A stretch of DNA of 64,000 nucleotides, from positions 2,046,001-2,110,000 of the forward strand of contig OZ260072.1 of assembly GCA_965284315.1 (NCBI GenBank). Direction: 5' to 3'. The DNA is from PCRC01 sp017848435 (GTDB lineage: Bacteria; Pseudomonadota; Gammaproteobacteria; Burkholderiales; Burkholderiaceae_C). The translations under genes were made by a program, and so were the position numbers. The notes under the pieces are model-generated. The model made no database searches and was not told where the DNA came from. It was given only the letters and a program-made list of their open reading frames with translations. Of this stretch, positions 59,730 to 64,000 are shown piece after piece (position 1 is the first letter of the stretch; each line of letters starts with the position of its first letter).

Positions 59730-60515
59730 TTACAGCACGAAAGGCCGGCCGGTCACGGGCGTGGTGGCCACGGCCATTGCCTGCTTGGCCATCACGCCGG
59801 CCTCGAACGCCATGCGGCCTGCCGCGATGCCGAGCTGGAACGCCCGGGCCATGGCCACCGGGTCGTGCGCCTGGGCCACGGCCGAGTTCAGCAGCACCGC
59901 GTCAAAGCCCAGCTCCATCGCCTGCACCGCGTCGGCCGGCGAGCCGATGCCGGCGTCCACCACCAGTGGCACACCGGGCAGGCGCTCGCGCAGCGTGCGC
60001 AGCGCCCAGGGGTTGAGCAGGCCCTGGCCCGAGCCAATCGGTGCGCCCCAGGGCATCAGGATGCGGCAGCCGGCGTCGAGCAGGCGCTGGCAGCTCACCA
60101 GGTCGTCGGTGCAGTAGGGGAACACCTCGAACCCCTCGCGCACCAGCTCGGTGGCCGCCAGCAGCAGCTCGAACGGGTCGGGCTGCAGCGTGTGCTCGTC
60201 GCCCACCACCTCGAGCTTGATCCAGTGCGTGCCAAACAGCTCGCGCGCCATCTGCGCTAGCGCCACCGCCTCGCGCGCGCTGCGGCAGCCGGCGGTGTTG
60301 GGCAACAGGCGCGCGCCGCTGGCGCGGACCAGCGCGTAGAAATCGCCGCTGCCCGTGCCCGGCGCCTGCACCGCCAGCTGCCGTTTCAGGCCCACGGTGA
60401 CGACCTCGCTGCCCGACGCGGCAATCGCCTGCTGCAGCACGGCGGGCGAGGGGTAGCCGGCGGTGCCGAGGAAGAAACGGCTGGTCAGGTCGGTATCGGC
60501 CATGCGGAACACCAT
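59730..60515 (-). CDS. thiG: Thiazole synthase
   Basis: 261-aa TIM-barrel enzyme making the thiazole phosphate from deoxyxylulose phosphate, iminoglycine and ThiS-thiocarboxylate. LGTAGYPSPAVL, TVGLKRQ, LLPNTAGCRSAREAV, the Schiff-base Lys in WIKLEVVGDE and PWGAPIGSGQGLLNP are present. Three bases separate it from thiS. Confidence 0.95.
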   Translation of the reverse strand: MVFRMADTDLTSRFFLGTAGYPSPAVLQQAIAASGSEVVTVGLKRQLAVQAPGTGSGDFYALVRASGARLLPNTAGCRSAREAVALAQMARELFGTHWIKLEVVGDEHTLQPDPFELLLAATELVREGFEVFPYCTDDLVSCQRLLDAGCRILMPWGAPIGSGQGLLNPWALRTLRERLPGVPLVVDAGIGSPADAVQAMELGFDAVLLNSAVAQAHDPVAMARAFQLGIAAGRMAFEAGVMAKQAMAVATTPVTGRPFVL

Positions 60516-60518
60516 GGG

Positions 60519-60722
60519 TCAGCCTCCGGTGATGGGTTGGAAGGTGAACACCGCGTCGCCCTCGCGCAGCACGGTGTGCGCGCGCTGGTGGCGTGCGATG
60601 AAGACGCCATTGACGGCGGTGGCCACCGCTTCGGGCGCGACGCCGTGGCGGGCCAGCAGGTCGGCCACCGAGCTGCCTGCCGGCAGTTGCTGGGGTTCGC
60701 CGTTGAGGGTGATGGCGGTCAT
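60519..60722 (-). CDS. thiS: Sulfur carrier protein ThiS
   Basis: 67-aa ubiquitin-like sulfur carrier ending in the required Gly-Gly (FQPITGG). MTAITLNGEPQQLPAG start and AVNGVFIARHQ block. The ATG overlaps the thiO stop by 4 bp. A longer frame continuing upstream through thiO is not coding. Confidence 0.95.
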   Translation of the reverse strand: MTAITLNGEPQQLPAGSSVADLLARHGVAPEAVATAVNGVFIARHQRAHTVLREGDAVFTFQPITGG

Positions 60723-61777
60723 GCGGTGGCGTCCACGGACAGCGGCAGGGCTGCCATCGCCTGCTCGACCAGCGCCGGTGCCACCAGCCAGCCGTGGCGG
60801 AACAGGCCGTTGATGCGGGTCCGCCCCGGTTCGGTGTGCAGGCAGGGCCGGTTGTCGGGCAGGGCGGGGCGCAGGTTGGTTTCGGAATGCACCACGCGCG
60901 CCTCGGCCAGTGCCGGCACCACGCTGTGGGCGGCGGCCAGCAGCTCCACCGTGCTGCGCAGCGAGACCGGCGAGCGGTCCTCGCTTTCGATTTCGCTGGC
61001 CCCCACCACCACGGTGTTGTCCGGCCGCGGCACCAGGTAGACACGGTGTCGCGGGTGCAGCAGCCGCAGCGGGCGCTGCAGTGCCACGCCGGGCGCGTGC
61101 AGCCAGAAGATTTCGCCACGGACGCCGCGCAGCTGCGCGGCCACGGCGTCGTCTGGCGCGCGCGCACCGAGGCCGCGCACGTCGAACACCCAGTCGAAGC
61201 GGTGCGTGCCACCAGCGGTGTGCAGCGTGCCGGGCTCTGCCCGTGCCAGGCGCTGGCCCCAGTGCCAGCGTACGCCCTGCGCCGTGCTGGCAGCGGCCAG
61301 CGCCAGCATGGCCTGCACCGTGTGGATCTGCCCTTCGCACGGCAGCAGCCAGGCCTGGGCAGGGCCTTGCACCGCGGGCTCCAGTGCTTGCAGGCGGGCG
61401 CGGTCCAGCGGCTCCGGCGCATGGCTTGGGGGGGCCTTGTGGCGCAGCAGGTCCAGCACCCGGCGGGCTGCGCCCTCGTCACCCCGGTGGGCCAGCAGCA
61501 GGCTGCCCCGTTGCAGCCACTGCACCGGCTGCGGCAGCGCGGCCACGATGGCCGGCCACAGCGCGAGCGAACGCAGGCCCAGCGCGAACACGCCGGTGTC
61601 GGCGCCCTCCAATTCGGCCACCGGGCTCAGCATGCCCGCAGCGGTGAAACCGGCGGCACCCCGGTCCTGGGCGTCGGCGGCGGGGTCGAACACGTCCACC
61701 GCATGGCCGGCGCGCGACAGTTCGAACGCCAGCAGCCGGCCCAGCAGGCCAGCGCCGGCGATGCCCACACGCAGCAT
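60719..61777 (-). CDS. thiO: Glycine oxidase ThiO
   Basis: 352-aa FAD-dependent amine oxidase that supplies iminoglycine for thiazole synthesis. FAD motif VGIAGAGLLGRLLAFELSRAG, AAGMLSPVAELEG, RGEIFWLHAPG, YLVPRPDNTVVVGASEIE, and the C-terminal GLFRHGWLVAPALVEQAM. It starts 2 bp after the thiC stop; the larger open frame extending into thiC is a shadow. Confidence 0.93.
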   Translation of the reverse strand: MLRVGIAGAGLLGRLLAFELSRAGHAVDVFDPAADAQDRGAAGFTAAGMLSPVAELEGADTGVFALGLRSLALWPAIVAALPQPVQWLQRGSLLLAHRGDEGAARRVLDLLRHKAPPSHAPEPLDRARLQALEPAVQGPAQAWLLPCEGQIHTVQAMLALAAASTAQGVRWHWGQRLARAEPGTLHTAGGTHRFDWVFDVRGLGARAPDDAVAAQLRGVRGEIFWLHAPGVALQRPLRLLHPRHRVYLVPRPDNTVVVGASEIESEDRSPVSLRSTVELLAAAHSVVPALAEARVVHSETNLRPALPDNRPCLHTEPGRTRINGLFRHGWLVAPALVEQAMAALPLSVDATA

Positions 61778-61779
61778 GC

Positions 61780-63648
<1,869 letters not shown>

Positions 63649-63713
63649 GGGGCCATCCTTTCAGCGGGGCAACGGGCAGGGCTTGCACAGGTGCTCCGGG
63701 AAGGATGGACAGC

Positions 63714-63734
63714 GGCCACACCACGGGGTGTGCC
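63714..63734 (-). promoter_or_regulatory. Hairpin in thiC leader, possible expression platform
   Basis: Stem GGCACACC/GGTGTGGCC (loop CCGT) on the minus strand, between the TPP aptamer and the thiC ribosome site. No T run, so if it is the expression platform it acts by blocking translation or through Rho rather than intrinsic termination. Confidence 0.4.
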
Positions 63735-63744
63735 AAGCTGTCGG

Positions 63745-63827
63745 GCTCTTCTTACGTCGGTACGAACCGAATCAAGTTCTCGGGTTTGGGACTGTCCATC
63801 TCAGCAGCATCGGCTGCACCCCGGAGC
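63745..63827 (-). promoter_or_regulatory. TPP riboswitch (THI box) upstream of thiC
   Basis: Minus-strand leader has the conserved THI-box parts in order: CGGGGTGC, GCTGAGAT, ACCCGAGAACTTGATTCGG and GGTTCGTACCGACGTAAGAA. Closing stem GCTC/GAGC. Binds thiamine pyrophosphate and turns down thiC-thiO-thiS-thiG-thiDE. Confidence 0.93.
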
Positions 63828-63865
63828 GGGGCGAATGGTACACCAAGCGGCTTTCAGGGCCGGCG

Positions 63866-64000
63866 TCAGGGCGTCAAAACGGTGGGCTTGGCCTCGGCCA
63901 GCAGGGCCGGGTAGTCGCGGCTGAAGTGCAGGCCCCGGCTTTCGTGGCGGGCCTGGGCCGAGCGCACGATGAGCTCGGCCACCTGCACCAGGTTGCGCAG
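63866..64000 (-). CDS. nadB: L-aspartate oxidase, C-terminal end (partial)
   Basis: Last 44 codons of a gene running off the right edge. It reads LRNLVQVAELIVRSAQARHE then SRGLHFSRDYP, the conserved C-terminal motif of NadB, whose RGLHF Arg-His belong to the substrate site. NadB oxidises aspartate to iminoaspartate for NadA. It ends about 40 bp before the thiC riboswitch on the same strand. Confidence 0.88.
   Translation of the reverse strand: MRNLVQVAELIVRSAQARHESRGLHFSRDYPALLAEAKPTVLTP

Overview
The window is about 64 kb of GC-rich bacterial chromosome. Gene order and protein families point to a betaproteobacterium of the Comamonadaceae (Burkholderiales): ctpA-gpmA-rhodanese-grxC-secB-gpsA, fused pabBC and thiDE, the urt/ure set, and a short dispersed repeat of a kind I recall from that family. 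Genus cannot be fixed by reading. No insertion sequence, prophage, rRNA or CRISPR array was seen; there is one tRNA (Ser-UGA).

Layout. 0-2 kb: hemW, a small membrane protein, a secreted protein and tRNA-Ser. 2-7 kb (minus): urease operon ureA, a 55-aa His-rich membrane protein, ureB, ureC, ureE, ureF, ureG and nikR. 7-11.8 kb (plus, divergent): a very large hybrid sensor kinase whose input module is an NCS1-type nucleobase/allantoin permease, then its LuxR-type response regulator. 11.9-13.6 kb: both subunits of a molybdenum storage protein (MoSto). 13.6-21 kb: a TetR-crotonase pair, a YebC-like regulator, a TetR-SDR pair with matching palindromic operators, a MATE pump, DctA and a DUF502 protein. 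21-27 kb: urea ABC transporter urtABCDE. 27-32.4 kb: a CDF-like protein, then an envelope-modification module (eptA, PAP2, pmrA, pmrB) with PmrA-box-like repeats in the divergent promoter. 32-42 kb: HAD dehalogenase, secreted protein, ureD (27 kb from its partners), a lipoprotein, glycerate 2-kinase, a creatininase-DUF924 fusion, GST, a cis-CaaD-like tautomerase, CsbD, a BON lipoprotein and a zinc metallopeptidase. 42-49 kb: moeB/thiF-like, ctpA, gpmA, rhodanese, grxC, secB, gpsA, panC, panB. 49-54 kb: SDR, alpha/beta hydrolase, SDR and Baeyer-Villiger-type monooxygenase, divergent from a TetR regulator. 54-64 kb: nadC, nadA, pabBC, panD, then the thiamine operon thiC-thiO-thiS-thiG-thiDE behind a TPP riboswitch, and the C-terminal end of nadB at the right edge.

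How it fits together. UrtABCDE imports urea, UreABC hydrolyses it, UreDEFG load nickel, NikR senses nickel, and the permease-kinase divergent from ureA is a plausible sensor of a related nitrogen compound (inference). The right half is housekeeping vitamin synthesis (NAD, folate, pantothenate, thiamine). Six related copies of a ~60-bp intergenic repeat are scattered through the window; four overlap the start codon of a neighbouring gene and one of those also contains a stop codon. The most unusual items are the NCS1-kinase next to urease and MoSto, the creatininase-DUF924 fusion, the tautomerase with the full cis-CaaD active site, the displaced ureD, and the gene-edge repeats.
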